DNA of 59,820 bases from Clostridia bacterium (GCA_017938205.1 JAGBCA010000042.1:1-59820), one strand, 5' to 3'; numbered from the stretch's first letter, positions 33,060 to 41,902 are shown. Notes: a model not told the origin generated them from the sequence alone. Translations and numbers: made by a program.

Positions 33060-33740
33060 CGGCTCGCTTGAAAGCGATTTCAGCGAAAAGCCCGCCTCAC
33101 CTGCGAAGCAGTGCATCGCCTCGGCATCCGGATGGCTTGCGAGATCTCCGAAAAAATATACCGTGCTTTGAAAGCAACCCGATGCACCGCCGATAAAGCC
33201 GTGCGCATACGGCACAAGAGCAATGTGCCCCTCGCGGATCGTGAGCACGGAGATCCCCTCGCGCGTAAGCGCCGCCGCCATGCCGCGATCGGCCGTGATC
33301 GCATGCCGCTCTCCAAGGGCACACACCGTGCAGGCCGCATAGCCTTGGCGCGTGTGGCAGGCATATAGCCCGTTTTTTGAAAGAATGCGTGTAAGGGTAG
33401 GGGAAAGTCCCTTGGGATTGAAAAACGCCCTCTCGCCCATTTTTAAAAGATTGTAGGCACAGTCCGAAGGGTATTGCGCCCCCGGCGCATCGGAAAGCCC
33501 AACCACCCGTATATGCGGGCAAAGCGCGGATAGCGCAGAGAAAAACGCACCGTTCTCGGAAAAATACCCCTCGTGGCAAAAAACCGTTTCTCCGAGCTTT
33601 GCCATCACCATATCGGGGTGGTGGGCGATCGGCGCGGGCAGATTTCGCGACGGAGGGCAGGGAAGCACGGCAAAGCCCTCGCTTTCGAGGGCATTTCGAT
33701 GTGCTATGCTTGTTTGTTCGCTCACGATCGCGATCGGCAT
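33024..33740 (-). CDS. DUF6873-like protein (possible guanidino-group-modifying fold)
   Basis: A 238-residue protein. The start at 33740 (MPIAIVSEQ) is preceded by GGGAGG with 6-nt spacing; an earlier ATG at 33770 has no ribosome site. The pattern (HPDMVMAKLGETVFCHEGYF, then FNPKGLSPTL, TRQGYAACTVCALGERHAITADRG, and HGFIGGASGCF near the end) fits what I recall as DUF6873, thought to have a GME (amidinotransferase/deiminase) fold. Catalytic activity is unproven. It converges on the YtvI-like gene and overlaps its 3' end by 36 nt. Confidence 0.65.
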   Translation of the reverse strand: MPIAIVSEQTSIAHRNALESEGFAVLPCPPSRNLPAPIAHHPDMVMAKLGETVFCHEGYFSENGAFFSALSALCPHIRVVGLSDAPGAQYPSDCAYNLLKMGERAFFNPKGLSPTLTRILSKNGLYACHTRQGYAACTVCALGERHAITADRGMAAALTREGISVLTIREGHIALVPYAHGFIGGASGCFQSTVYFFGDLASHPDAEAMHCFAGEAGFSLKSLSSEPLCDLGGILFID

Positions 33741-33772
33741 ACGCATCCTCCCAAATTCTTTGAAATTCAATA

Positions 33773-33817
33773 TCTAAAAGAGGCTCTCTCAAAAGTCTTG
33801 AGAGAGCCTCTTTTAGA
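33773..33817 (-). terminator. rho-independent terminator of rpmB
   Basis: CTAAAAGAGGCTCTCTCAA pairs with TTGAGAGAGCCTCTTTTAG around a 6-nt loop. It is a very strong stem that ends the rpmB transcript. Confidence 0.9.
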
Positions 33818-33826
33818 ACCCATAGC

Positions 33827-34012
33827 TTAAGCGCGCTCGATCTTACCGGAGCGCAGGCAACGGGAGCAAACGTAAACGGTCTTGTTCGTACCGTTAACAA
33901 CTGCCTTTACCTTGCGGATGTTGGGCTTCCAGGTTCTGTTGGTCTTGCGGTTAGAGTGGGAAACGTTATGACCAAAGGTCACGCCCTTGCCGCAAACGCT
34001 GCAATTTGCCAT
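33827..34012 (-). CDS. rpmB: 50S ribosomal protein L28 (zinc-binding form)
   Basis: A 61-residue protein of the large ribosomal subunit. The Cys pairs CSVC near the N-terminus and CSRC near the C-terminus mark the zinc-binding (C+) form. The block GHNVSHSNRKTNRTWKPN is diagnostic. AGGAGGT is upstream of the start, with a clear promoter at 34090-34118 and a strong terminator. Monocistronic, as usual. Confidence 0.97.
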   Translation of the reverse strand: MANCSVCGKGVTFGHNVSHSNRKTNRTWKPNIRKVKAVVNGTNKTVYVCSRCLRSGKIERA

Positions 34013-34089
34013 TTTGACACCTCCTAAAATCTCGCCCTTACGAGCGGAATTTTATATAATTTTTTTGTAATCACAGATTGACACCGATT

Positions 34090-34118
34090 ATTATACCACA
34101 CGAATTGCAAAAATGCAA
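34090..34118 (-). promoter_or_regulatory. sigma-A promoter of rpmB
   Basis: On the minus strand TTGCAT (34113-34118) and TATAAT (34090-34095) with a 17-nt spacer. Confidence 0.8.
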
Positions 34119-34218
34119 GAGGTTTTGGAAAAATATTTTTGAAAACCCCGCCTTTTTAAAAAGGAAAATAAAATGTTAACGAAATATAAATAAAATATAA
34201 TATTTTTGGAGAATAGGC

Positions 34219-34247
34219 TTGACTTTTTCATGTACGTGTGCTAAAAT
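34219..34247 (+). promoter_or_regulatory. sigma-A promoter of the SipW-substrate operon
   Basis: TTGACT (34219-34224) and TAAAAT (34242-34247), spacer 17 nt, about 130 nt before the first gene. Confidence 0.7.
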
Positions 34248-34376
34248 TTGGTCGTAGCTTATTTTAAATACTTTGGGCGATGCGAGACTTTGATCGAGCA
34301 CGGTTAAGATCGGAAGGCGAGAGTCGCTCTTCGCTATTTAAAAAAACGCACAAAAATTTAAGGAGGAAATCCAAAA

Positions 34377-34964
34377 ATGAAAATCAAACTTTTCAGCACC
34401 TTCATTGCACTTGCATTGCTTGTAACCGTTGGCGGCGTATACGCAGCATGGGTATACGGTCAGGATGCATCCGGCGTGAGCAAGGAATTTGAGCTTACGT
34501 CTGCAAACACGATCGTTGTTCAGACCGGTGGCGCCGTAGGTGAGCTCACGATCACGGCGAGCAACCCTAAGATCACGGTCAAGGAATCCGGCACTCAGTA
34601 CATCCCTGCGCTGGAAACCTCCGGCAGCTTTGACGTAAAGTTTGTACCGAGCCCTTCCGCGAGCGTAGCATATCTTGATGAGACCAAGGTGAAGCTGGAC
34701 GTTACGATCACGCTTCCCGCAGGAACGGCATACGAGGCAGCCACCACAAGCTTCCAGCTGACCAAGGACACCTTGGGCTATGATAAGAGCGGCACGGCGG
34801 AAGCACCTGTTTACACCTGGACGGGTGTGAATCTTGATGGCTTCGGTCTTTCGTTTGTTAGCGAATGGGAAGATCCGATCATGAGATACGAGGATTACCA
34901 GACCTTTACCACTGCAGCGAGCAAGGTTGGTAAGATCACCGTATCCCTGGTTCCTGCAGCCTGA
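34377..34964 (+). CDS. secreted protein with SipW-type signal peptide, substrate 1
   Basis: A 195-residue exported protein. The N-terminal hydrophobic segment ends in GGVYAAWVYG, the small-residue plus aromatic pattern of SipW-dependent signal peptides (TasA: FAYFSD). The mature part is acidic and rich in Thr, Val and Ser, probably an all-beta fold; it has no cysteine. It carries no LPXTG or other wall-anchor motif. AGGAGG precedes the start. A stable hairpin follows the stop, then the signal peptidase gene. I infer a fibre or matrix subunit processed by the neighbouring peptidase. Confidence 0.75.
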   Translation: MKIKLFSTFIALALLVTVGGVYAAWVYGQDASGVSKEFELTSANTIVVQTGGAVGELTITASNPKITVKESGTQYIPALETSGSFDVKFVPSPSASVAYLDETKVKLDVTITLPAGTAYEAATTSFQLTKDTLGYDKSGTAEAPVYTWTGVNLDGFGLSFVSEWEDPIMRYEDYQTFTTAASKVGKITVSLVPAA

Positions 34965-34979
34965 TTTTTTTGGATAAAA

Positions 34980-35013
34980 GGATTTGCCGGGATCGCTTTT
35001 GATCCCGGCAAAG
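34980..35013 (+). promoter_or_regulatory. intercistronic hairpin after substrate 1 gene
   Basis: TTTGCCGGGATC pairs with GATCCCGGCAAA around a 6-nt loop. No T-run follows, so it is probably not a full terminator. It may protect the upstream message or lower expression of the peptidase relative to its substrate. Confidence 0.6.
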
Positions 35014-35032
35014 AAATTGGAAAAGAGCGAGA

Positions 35033-36811
35033 ATGAGTAAGTTAGACGTTTACGTATTATTCCTTTGTATCACTGTGTTTGCGATCTTCACGGTGCTCTT
35101 CAGCATCATGATCACGTACATACTGCGCTCCTCCGTGCGGCTGATCCGCGTGGGCGCAGAGGATGCAATGGTGCAAAAGGAAGGCGAAAAAATGAAAAAG
35201 CATCCCTACGGAGAGCGTTCTGCTCTCGGCAGGATTTTTTCTATCGCCCTTTGCGTGATCCTGACCGTCATTTTCGCCTTTTCCATTTTTCTTTCCTGCA
35301 CGGAAGACCGCTATAAGGATTCTCTTTCCACGCTGAAGGTGGTAAAAACCTCCTCCATGGAAAGGCGAAATCCCCTGAACAAATATCTGGAGGCAAACGG
35401 TCTTGATAACCAGATCGGAACCTTCGACCTGATCGTCACCCATCCTCTGCCGGGAGAGATGGAGCTTGAGCTCTACGACATCGTTGTATACGAGGTGGAC
35501 GGTATGCTGATCATTCACCGTATCGTTGAGATCGAGGAGCCAAACGCAAAGCACCCCGGCATAAGACATTTCAAACTGCAGGGAGACTCCATCAGTGCGC
35601 CGGACCGTTATCCGGTGCTCTATGAGCAGATGCGCGCGATATACCGTGATGAGCGCGTGCCCTTTGTTGGCAGCTTGATCGCCTTCCTGCAGTCTCCCGC
35701 AGGTTGGCTTTGTATCCTGCTTGCATTTTTCGTTATCATCATCACTCCCATTGCCGAGAAAAAGCTCGGAAAGGAGATCCTCGCACGCTATGAGATCCTG
35801 CTTAACGCCCCTGCAGAAGAGGTAAGTGAGCCGAAGGAGCGTATCGTAGAGGTAGAAAAGGAAAAGATCGTCGAGATCGAGAAGGAAAAGATCGTGGAGC
35901 GCTTGCATATCAAGTGCGCTCCGGTATACGTTACCCGCAAGGAGCCTGATGTGACGGTTTCGCGTGCGCCGCTCGTGGTCGAGCCGGTAGAAAGCCTCGT
36001 GAAGCTGCACGTGCATTATCCCCCTGCCGAAAGCGGCGAGGGAAAAACCGTTCCCAAATACGTGGGTATGAATATCGCAGGCAAGAACGCGGTATACCGC
36101 GCTTCCCGTCCTGCACCCAAGGAAGAAATTAAAGTAGAAAATAAAGAAGAAGTAAATATAGAAGCGCAAGCCCCGGTAGAGGACACGCAGGCACGTGAAA
36201 GAGCCGAGCAGCTTCGCCGCACGCTTGCAGAAAAAAGAGCCGAGCTCCGCACCGCACAGCCCGAGGCAGAAGCCGTTTCTGTGGCTGAACAGATGTTAGA
36301 GGAGACGCTCGTTCCTGTCGCCGTTGTCGCGGCTGAGGAGGTCCTGCCGATCGCACCTGCAGAGGAGACCGCTCCGTCAGAGGCTGTTCTTCCCGAAGCG
36401 GAGGAAGAGGAGGAGATCCTCGTGGATCGCTTTGGCCATATCCGCTCCCGCAGCTTTGCCGAAAAGCGCGAGATGCTCTCGGATAAGATGCGTGCGCGCT
36501 ATGAGGCCGTAGACGCGCATATCGAAGCCTATAAGCCCATCCGCGTAACGGAGGGCAAGAAATACCGTACCTATAAGAGCGGCCGTGCGCCGATCGCTAA
36601 AATGGCCATCCGCGGAAAAACGCTTTCCGTATATCTGCCCTTGGATCCCAAGGAATATGAGGAATCCAAATACGTCTTTACGGACGAGGGCGAAAGTGCC
36701 GCCTTTGAAAAATATCCGATGCGCCTGCGCCTCTCCTCGGAGCGTCAGACGCGCTGGGCTAAGGAGCTTGTGGACGAGGTCGCAAGCCGCGAGGAGCTCA
36801 AAAAGAAATAA
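35033..36811 (+). CDS. SipW/ER-type signal peptidase I with a 350-residue cytosolic tail
   Basis: A 592-residue protein. Membrane segments lie at about residues 6-30, 68-90 and 224-242. The S26B catalytic pattern lies between the second and third: Ser108 in KTSSM, His162 in IIHRIV (the SipW/archaeal/ER type, His in place of Lys), and Asp185 and Asp191 in LQGDSISAPDRYP. Residues 260-460 form charged heptad-like repeats (VEKEKIVEIEKEKIVE). The last 120 residues form a basic domain (KSGRAPIAKMAIRGKTLSVYLPLDPKEY) like one I recall at the end of other Clostridia proteins. Common SipW has about 190 residues, so the tail is exceptional. It lies between two proteins with matching signal peptides. Confidence 0.85.
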   Translation: MSKLDVYVLFLCITVFAIFTVLFSIMITYILRSSVRLIRVGAEDAMVQKEGEKMKKHPYGERSALGRIFSIALCVILTVIFAFSIFLSCTEDRYKDSLSTLKVVKTSSMERRNPLNKYLEANGLDNQIGTFDLIVTHPLPGEMELELYDIVVYEVDGMLIIHRIVEIEEPNAKHPGIRHFKLQGDSISAPDRYPVLYEQMRAIYRDERVPFVGSLIAFLQSPAGWLCILLAFFVIIITPIAEKKLGKEILARYEILLNAPAEEVSEPKERIVEVEKEKIVEIEKEKIVERLHIKCAPVYVTRKEPDVTVSRAPLVVEPVESLVKLHVHYPPAESGEGKTVPKYVGMNIAGKNAVYRASRPAPKEEIKVENKEEVNIEAQAPVEDTQARERAEQLRRTLAEKRAELRTAQPEAEAVSVAEQMLEETLVPVAVVAAEEVLPIAPAEETAPSEAVLPEAEEEEEILVDRFGHIRSRSFAEKREMLSDKMRARYEAVDAHIEAYKPIRVTEGKKYRTYKSGRAPIAKMAIRGKTLSVYLPLDPKEYEESKYVFTDEGESAAFEKYPMRLRLSSERQTRWAKELVDEVASREELKKK

Positions 36812-36841
36812 TTAGAAAGAAAAACGAAAGGAGGAGCGGTA

Positions 36842-37825
36842 ATGGGTATTTTAAAAATCAGATGGCTTTTGCCGACGCTTCTTTTGGTCGTTTCTCTTTC
36901 GGTGGGGAGCTTGTATGCAGCGTGGTCGTATCCCACGAATGAAGACATATGGAAAGACGAAAGTATTTTGCTCCACAATGAATATTCCTGGAAGGAAATT
37001 TCCTCCGAGCAGGCCGGCATTTCGCACCGTCTGCAGATGATCCTGAACAACGAGATCGATGAGCCCGTTACGATCAACGGCGTTGCCTATACGGATTCGG
37101 ACGATGCGCTGATGGCCGCCTTTGATTACGCCTCCTCAAATAAAAGCAACAGCTGGTGGGGCGGCGGCGGTGTGATCACGCTTCACGACTCCTCTTATAT
37201 CGGAACGATGCAGCCCACCGGCTCGAACGCAAATACCGGTGACGTGGAAGCGGTGAGAACGCTGTTCGGTGAGTCGCTGAATTCCGAGCTGGAGACCAAT
37301 CAGCACTATTCGCTGATGATCAAGCGCGAGAATCTGGACGGAAGTACAAGCACGGGCATGGCCTTCTATAAGGAAAGCAACTATGGATATGGTGGCGGTA
37401 TGCAGCAGGGTGCAGAGATCGCTCTGTTCTCCACGGTGAAGCCTCTGACGAGCGCAGGAGCATCGGTAGAGGTCGTCGTTACCGTCTTTGCCGCTACGAT
37501 CAAAACAGATGAAAACGGCAATTACATCCAGAAAAAGGATGAAAACGGCAATCTTCTTTATCTTAAGACCAACGATGTCGGAACCACTACCACGAGAACG
37601 AATTATCCTGCCTACGAATACACCTGGGAAAACGTTTATGAAGACGGTTTGTTCGTCGGAACGGCTACGGTAAAGTCCTATGACGGCTCGAGCGGTACAG
37701 GCTCGTTTGATACGAGCACCTGGCGTTCCACCGAGGCGTACGGAACCGGAAGCAATAAGGTGAATGCAGGGGCAACGCTTACGCGCGTCGTTCAGGCGGT
37801 TCTTAAGAGCCAGGCAGCATCCTGA
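36842..37825 (+). CDS. secreted protein with SipW-type signal peptide, substrate 2
   Basis: A 327-residue exported protein. The signal peptide ends in SVGSLYAAWSYP, the same YAAWxY pattern as substrate 1. The mature part is rich in Gly, Ser, Thr and Tyr (SNYGYGGGMQQ, DGSSGTGSF) and contains a duplicated ENGN-type turn (KTDENGNYIQKKDENGNLLY). No cysteines and no wall-sorting motif are seen. AGGAGG lies 6 nt upstream of the start, about 30 nt after the peptidase gene. Last gene of the operon; a second matrix or fibre component is the likely role. Confidence 0.7.
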   Translation: MGILKIRWLLPTLLLVVSLSVGSLYAAWSYPTNEDIWKDESILLHNEYSWKEISSEQAGISHRLQMILNNEIDEPVTINGVAYTDSDDALMAAFDYASSNKSNSWWGGGGVITLHDSSYIGTMQPTGSNANTGDVEAVRTLFGESLNSELETNQHYSLMIKRENLDGSTSTGMAFYKESNYGYGGGMQQGAEIALFSTVKPLTSAGASVEVVVTVFAATIKTDENGNYIQKKDENGNLLYLKTNDVGTTTTRTNYPAYEYTWENVYEDGLFVGTATVKSYDGSSGTGSFDTSTWRSTEAYGTGSNKVNAGATLTRVVQAVLKSQAAS

Positions 37826-37834
37826 TAAAAAAGT

Positions 37835-37871
37835 GATCTCCCCGAGGCATACAAGCCTCGGGGAGATCTTT
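37835..37871. terminator. terminator of the SipW operon
   Basis: GATCTCCCCGAGGC pairs with GCCTCGGGGAGATC, followed by TTTG. It also faces the convergent P-II-like gene. Confidence 0.85.
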
Positions 37872-37887
37872 GTTATAAAGAAAGCAA

Positions 37888-38577
37888 TCAATCGGCAATA
37901 CCGATCACGTCCTCGATCGGCAGGGAAACAACAACGCCCTTGGCGTCGCTCTTAATGCCGCAGGCATCCGAGATCGCCTGCATGATGTTGAGCTTGTTTT
38001 CGCTCTCTGCAACGATCAGAACGATCTCTCGCTCATCTTCAACGGCAAAGCCCCATGCGCCGGAGATCGCCTCATTTCCAACGCTGCGGCTGTGGATCAC
38101 AGTACCGCCCGATGCACCGGCCGCGCGTGCGGCTACCATAACGTTCTCGCTATAGCCCTGGTTTACAATGGCTGCAATCATTTCATATTTATTGTTGCTC
38201 ATACGTTGGATTCTCCTTCTGTCGGAATTTTCGGCTTCAGCCGCGGCACTCTCCATAATGCGGAGCGCAAGCTTGCTGACGGCCGTGATCGGAATGGTAA
38301 AGGCGATACCGCTGTTCGTGGTATCCATCTTGAGGCTGCGGCGCAGCTTCGTCAGCGTTTCCTTTGCGATATCACGGGGAAGAACGCTGAGCAATGCGGC
38401 CTTTTCCATGCTATCCAAGCCGAGAATGTCACGCATTTCGCTGGATGCCGTGCCACAGGCGCTGATACGGTAATGGAGCGGAACACTATCGTCCGCGTAA
38501 AGCTTTGTGGCACGCTCCGCAAGCTTTGGATTGCAGATCAAAAACAGGATGCGCGCGAGAATTTTCTTTTCTGTCAT
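37888..38577 (-). CDS. P-II-like signalling protein, partner of DUF1538 membrane protein
   Basis: A 229-residue soluble protein. The C-terminal half follows the GlnB/P-II pattern: YEMIAAIVNQGYSENVMVAARAAG, then GASGGTVIHSR in the place of the T-loop base, and EIVLIVAE. The N-terminal half resembles a second, divergent ferredoxin-like domain. P-II proteins sense ATP/ADP and 2-oxoglutarate or other small ligands and gate transporters. Its gene starts 18 nt after the DUF1538 gene, so it probably regulates that membrane protein. The uridylylated tyrosine of true GlnB is not evident. Confidence 0.82.
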   Translation of the reverse strand: MTEKKILARILFLICNPKLAERATKLYADDSVPLHYRISACGTASSEMRDILGLDSMEKAALLSVLPRDIAKETLTKLRRSLKMDTTNSGIAFTIPITAVSKLALRIMESAAAEAENSDRRRIQRMSNNKYEMIAAIVNQGYSENVMVAARAAGASGGTVIHSRSVGNEAISGAWGFAVEDEREIVLIVAESENKLNIMQAISDACGIKSDAKGVVVSLPIEDVIGIAD

Positions 38578-38594
38578 GGTCGCATCTCCTTTCG

Positions 38595-40112
38595 TCAGGC
38601 CTCGAGCGAAACGATAACGTCGCTATCCTCGGGAACGGTAATATTGCTGAGTCTCTTCTTAAGGGCGTTTGTCTTAATGCGGAAGGTGATGCCCATGATC
38701 TGAATGGCGATCAGAGGCGTAAGCGCAACAAGTGCAACCGCGCCGAAGGCATCCGTCATAATATTGCCGCCGAGCGTGGTGCAAGCGCCGATACAAAGCG
38801 GAAGCAGGAAGGTGGAAGTCATTGGTCCGCTGGCAACGCCACCGGAGTCAAACGCAATACCAACAAAGATCTTGGGAACAAGGCGCGACATTACGAGCGC
38901 AATGATATATGCGGGGATCACGATCCAAAGAATGGAGATCCCGGTGATCACGCGCAGCATTGCAAGGCCCACGGCAACGGAAACACCGACCTGCAGGCAG
39001 GCGTTCATCGAAGCGGCAGAGATCGTACCGTTCGTGATGGACTGCACCTGCTTGTTGAGAATCTGAATGGCAGGCTCGGCCTTAACGATAAAGTAACCGA
39101 TCAGCATACCGAGGGGGATCAAAAGCCATTTGTTCTGCACGGCAACCTCGCTGCCGAGCATCGTGCCGACCGGCGCAAAGCCAACGCTGACGCCGCAAAG
39201 GAAAAGCACGAGCCCCACGTATGTATAAATAAAACCGAAGATGCAACGCAAAAGCTGGCGCTTGTGATACCGCTTTGTCAGAAGCTGGAAAAGGAAAAAT
39301 ACGAAAACGATCGGGATAATGGAAATAAATACGTCAAGCGCATAATGCGGGATCTGCTGTGCGAAGGTGAGCACCACCTCGCGCATATCGGTGGGATTTG
39401 CAAGGATCTCCTCGGTCGTACCGGATGCACCCTCGCCCGAAAAAATGCCAAGCAGCATAACTGCCAAGATCGGACCCACGCTGGAGAGCGCAACAAGACC
39501 GAAGCTGTCGCTCGAAGCATCCTTGTCGGTACGGATGGAGGAGATACCAACGCCGAGTGCCATGATAAAGGGCACGGTGATCGGGCCGGTGGTAACGCCG
39601 CCGCTGTCGAAGGCAACGGCACGGAAGGTTTCGGGGATCACAAAGGCTAAGATCAGCATCACGCCGTAAAAGCCGATCAAAAGATACGAAAGATCAACCT
39701 TGAACATGATTCGGAGCACGGCAAGAGCAAGGAAAATGCCAACGCCGATGGCAACGGTGAGGATCAGAGTCCAGGTATCAACGGAGGGAACTTTGTCGGA
39801 AAGCACGCGCAGATCCGGCTCCGCAATGGTGATCAGCGTTCCGAGCAGGAGCGTTGCCGCGCCGATCAGGGCGATCTTCTTTGAGCGTGCCAGAGAAACG
39901 CCGATGCCCTCGCCGAGCGGACTCATGGACATCTCAGCACCCAGCTGAAACAGGCCCATACCGATGATCAGCATGACCGCACCGAAAAGGAACATCATCA
40001 TGTATCCCGTACCCATCGGTGCAAGAACGATCGATAGGATCAGCACGATCATTGTGATGGGAAGCACGGAGGAAAGAGACTCGTGCATCTTCGCTTTTAA
40101 ATTTGGATTCAT
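38595..40112 (-). CDS. DUF1538 family membrane protein (putative transporter)
   Basis: A 505-residue membrane protein built from two homologous halves. The block GxAFDSGGVxTGPxTxxFxxxLxIG occurs twice (once as AFDSGGVTTGPITVPF, once as AFDSGGVASGPMTSTF). This internal duplication and about twelve hydrophobic segments fit DUF1538. Inverted or parallel repeat transporters often have this layout. It is paired with a P-II-like gene, a combination I recall from other genomes. The transported substrate is unknown to me. GGAGG precedes the ATG at 40112. Confidence 0.88.
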   Translation of the reverse strand: MNPNLKAKMHESLSSVLPITMIVLILSIVLAPMGTGYMMMFLFGAVMLIIGMGLFQLGAEMSMSPLGEGIGVSLARSKKIALIGAATLLLGTLITIAEPDLRVLSDKVPSVDTWTLILTVAIGVGIFLALAVLRIMFKVDLSYLLIGFYGVMLILAFVIPETFRAVAFDSGGVTTGPITVPFIMALGVGISSIRTDKDASSDSFGLVALSSVGPILAVMLLGIFSGEGASGTTEEILANPTDMREVVLTFAQQIPHYALDVFISIIPIVFVFFLFQLLTKRYHKRQLLRCIFGFIYTYVGLVLFLCGVSVGFAPVGTMLGSEVAVQNKWLLIPLGMLIGYFIVKAEPAIQILNKQVQSITNGTISAASMNACLQVGVSVAVGLAMLRVITGISILWIVIPAYIIALVMSRLVPKIFVGIAFDSGGVASGPMTSTFLLPLCIGACTTLGGNIMTDAFGAVALVALTPLIAIQIMGITFRIKTNALKKRLSNITVPEDSDVIVSLEA

Positions 40113-40508
40113 ACGTGTCCTCCGCCTTCATGTTTTTGTTCTTTGCGTATGTGAAAAATGCATTTATATTTTATTATAACATATATACAAAGATAAAAGC
40201 AATGTGAAAAGTATGAACAAACGGATATTTATATAATTTCATATTTGCTCCCAAAGAGTGAGCCTATAACATTGTAGGGACAGGCGTCCCCGACTGTACG
40301 TTTGAATGTAACTTGAGAAAAAGGACAGTTGAGGCAGCGAAGCGGCCGAGCCGCAGCGAGACAGGTGGATGCCGAAGACAGACGGAGAGGGCACCCTAAA
40401 TTTTGTTAAGATTTTCCCTTGCTTTACCGATTGACGGCTGCGCCCATCTCATATATAATAATATTATTAAACCTAAAATATACCAAAGACAAAAGGAAAG
40501 GGAAAACT
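40113..40508. other. intergenic region with degenerate repeats and the fucosidase promoter
   Basis: It holds the leader of the DUF1538 gene, an AT-rich stretch, a short palindromic piece around TAGGGACAGGCGTCCCCGA (about 40276), a degenerate copy of the two-hairpin repeat (about 40360-40395, first hairpin lost) and the promoter at 40431-40459. I see no gene. Confidence 0.55.
40431..40459 (+). promoter_or_regulatory. sigma-A promoter of the GH29 fucosidase gene
   Basis: TTGACG (40431-40436) and TATAAT (40454-40459), spacer 17 nt, about 50 nt before the ATG. Confidence 0.8.
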
Positions 40509-41708
40509 ATGTACGAATACGTAAAGGAATTTGAAGATCTCGGCTTTGGAATGTTCGTCCATTTCGGACTTTATAGCATCCTCGGCAAGGGCGAATGGGT
40601 GAAATCCAAATATAATATCCCGGATGAAAAATACGAGCCGCTCATGAAAAAATTTAAGGTCAAAAAGACCTGGGCAAAGGAGTTGGTTGCCACGGCGAAG
40701 GCCGCAGGCTGCAAATATATCACGCTCACCACGCGCCACCACGACGGTTTTTCTCTCTATGATACCAAAGGGATGAATACCTACGATGCGCCCCACAGTG
40801 CCGCAGGCCGCGATCTCGTGCGCGAGTTTGTGGACGAATGCAACAAGGCAGGCATCCGCCCCTTCTTCTATCACACTCTGATCGATTGGCGCAATAAGGA
40901 TTGCGAGGAAAACTTCCCGAAATACATCGATTATCTTATAAAGAGCGTGGAGCTCCTTTGCACGCAGTACGGAAAGATCGGCGGCCTCTGGTTTGACGGT
41001 TGGTGGGATAAGCCCACCGCAGATTGGCAGTTTGACCGTCTGTACGCTATGATCCGGAAGAATCAGCCCGAGGCCATGATCATCAACAATACGGGCATGG
41101 ATGAGGGTAAGATCGGCACGGTCGGCCACCCCGAGATCGATTCCGTCACCTACGAGCGCGGCGTAGCCCGCCCCGCCCCCAAAACCGAGCGCCCCGTAGC
41201 AGGCGAAATGTGCGAGGTCCTTTTTGACCATTGGGGCTATTCCTCCCACGACATCAACTATAAATCCCTGCCGTATATTTTAGAGGAGCTTGTGCGCACG
41301 CGCGCCTGCGGCTGCAATTTCCTTCTCAATATCGGCCCGATGGGCAATGGCGCGGTGCGTCCCCTCGACAAGGCTTACCTTGCGGAAATAGGGAAGTGGG
41401 TAAAATACAATAGATCCTTTATCTACGAAGCAAGACCTACCGACGTTAAGGCCGAAAATGCCACCGTACTGAAGGGCGCGGACGGCGCGTACTATGCTGT
41501 CAGCATCTGCCCCACGCAGGTGCTCGTCGAGCACGAGAGCCTCGGCGGTCATATCGAAGAGGTGAAGATCTACGATCACAAGATCAAGCGTGCCCGCTGG
41601 CTCGATAACGGCAAAGCCATCAAGGTGAGAAACGGCGCTTATACCATCACCCCCTTCCCCTACGGAGTGAATATGCACCTGCGCGTTGCAAAGCTGATCC
41701 TTGAATAA
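40509..41708 (+). CDS. alpha-L-fucosidase, GH29 family
   Basis: A 399-residue glycoside hydrolase. It releases alpha-linked L-fucose from host or plant glycans. GH29 signatures are FGMFVHFGLYS at the N-terminus, TTRHHDGFSLYDT, and the nucleophile region GGLWFDGWWD, in which the Asp is the catalytic nucleophile. No signal peptide is present, so it acts on imported oligosaccharides. The start at 40509 has AAAGGAAAGGG upstream; an upstream in-frame extension has no ribosome site. Monocistronic, with its own promoter. Confidence 0.93.
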   Translation: MYEYVKEFEDLGFGMFVHFGLYSILGKGEWVKSKYNIPDEKYEPLMKKFKVKKTWAKELVATAKAAGCKYITLTTRHHDGFSLYDTKGMNTYDAPHSAAGRDLVREFVDECNKAGIRPFFYHTLIDWRNKDCEENFPKYIDYLIKSVELLCTQYGKIGGLWFDGWWDKPTADWQFDRLYAMIRKNQPEAMIINNTGMDEGKIGTVGHPEIDSVTYERGVARPAPKTERPVAGEMCEVLFDHWGYSSHDINYKSLPYILEELVRTRACGCNFLLNIGPMGNGAVRPLDKAYLAEIGKWVKYNRSFIYEARPTDVKAENATVLKGADGAYYAVSICPTQVLVEHESLGGHIEEVKIYDHKIKRARWLDNGKAIKVRNGAYTITPFPYGVNMHLRVAKLILE

Positions 41709-41783
41709 AGATCCTTGTATCATAGCCTCACATTTGGGGTAGAGTTGATTTATACCGTAGGGCGGGTATTGCCCCCCGCCGCA

Positions 41784-41833
41784 AGCCTCCCTCGTTGAGG
41801 GAGGTGGCACGGCCTACGCCGTGACGGAAGGAG
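41784..41833. repeat. dispersed two-hairpin intergenic repeat, copy 2
   Basis: CCTCCCTC-GTT-GAGGGAGG forms hairpin one and CACGGC-CTA-GCCGTG-like pairing forms hairpin two, followed by ACGGAAGGAG. The second stem differs from the other copies yet stays base-paired. Confidence 0.6.
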
Positions 41834-41865
41834 TTATTCTCCCCCTTTTTGTAAACAAAAATTTA

Positions 41866-41902
41866 CCGTCCTCGGACATTTCTGCCCGAGGACGGATTTT
41901 TT
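41866..41902. terminator. terminator of the giant surface-protein gene
   Basis: CCGTCCTCGG (41866-41875) pairs with CCGAGGACGG (41886-41895), with T-rich flanks on both strands. Confidence 0.85.

Larger units (their letters stand above)
34013..34376. other. divergent control region of rpmB and the SipW operon
   Basis: 364 bases without a gene. It contains the rpmB promoter on the minus strand, an AT-rich stretch (34130-34215) and the plus-strand promoter at 34219-34247. The predicted plus transcript has a leader of about 120 nt. I see no known riboswitch in it. Confidence 0.6.

Noticed and set aside
35822-35900. Repeated VEKEKIVEIEKEKIV codons as a candidate slippage or phase-variation site
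   Set aside because: The repeat is only two to three units long and in frame, so it is better seen as coiled-coil heptads.
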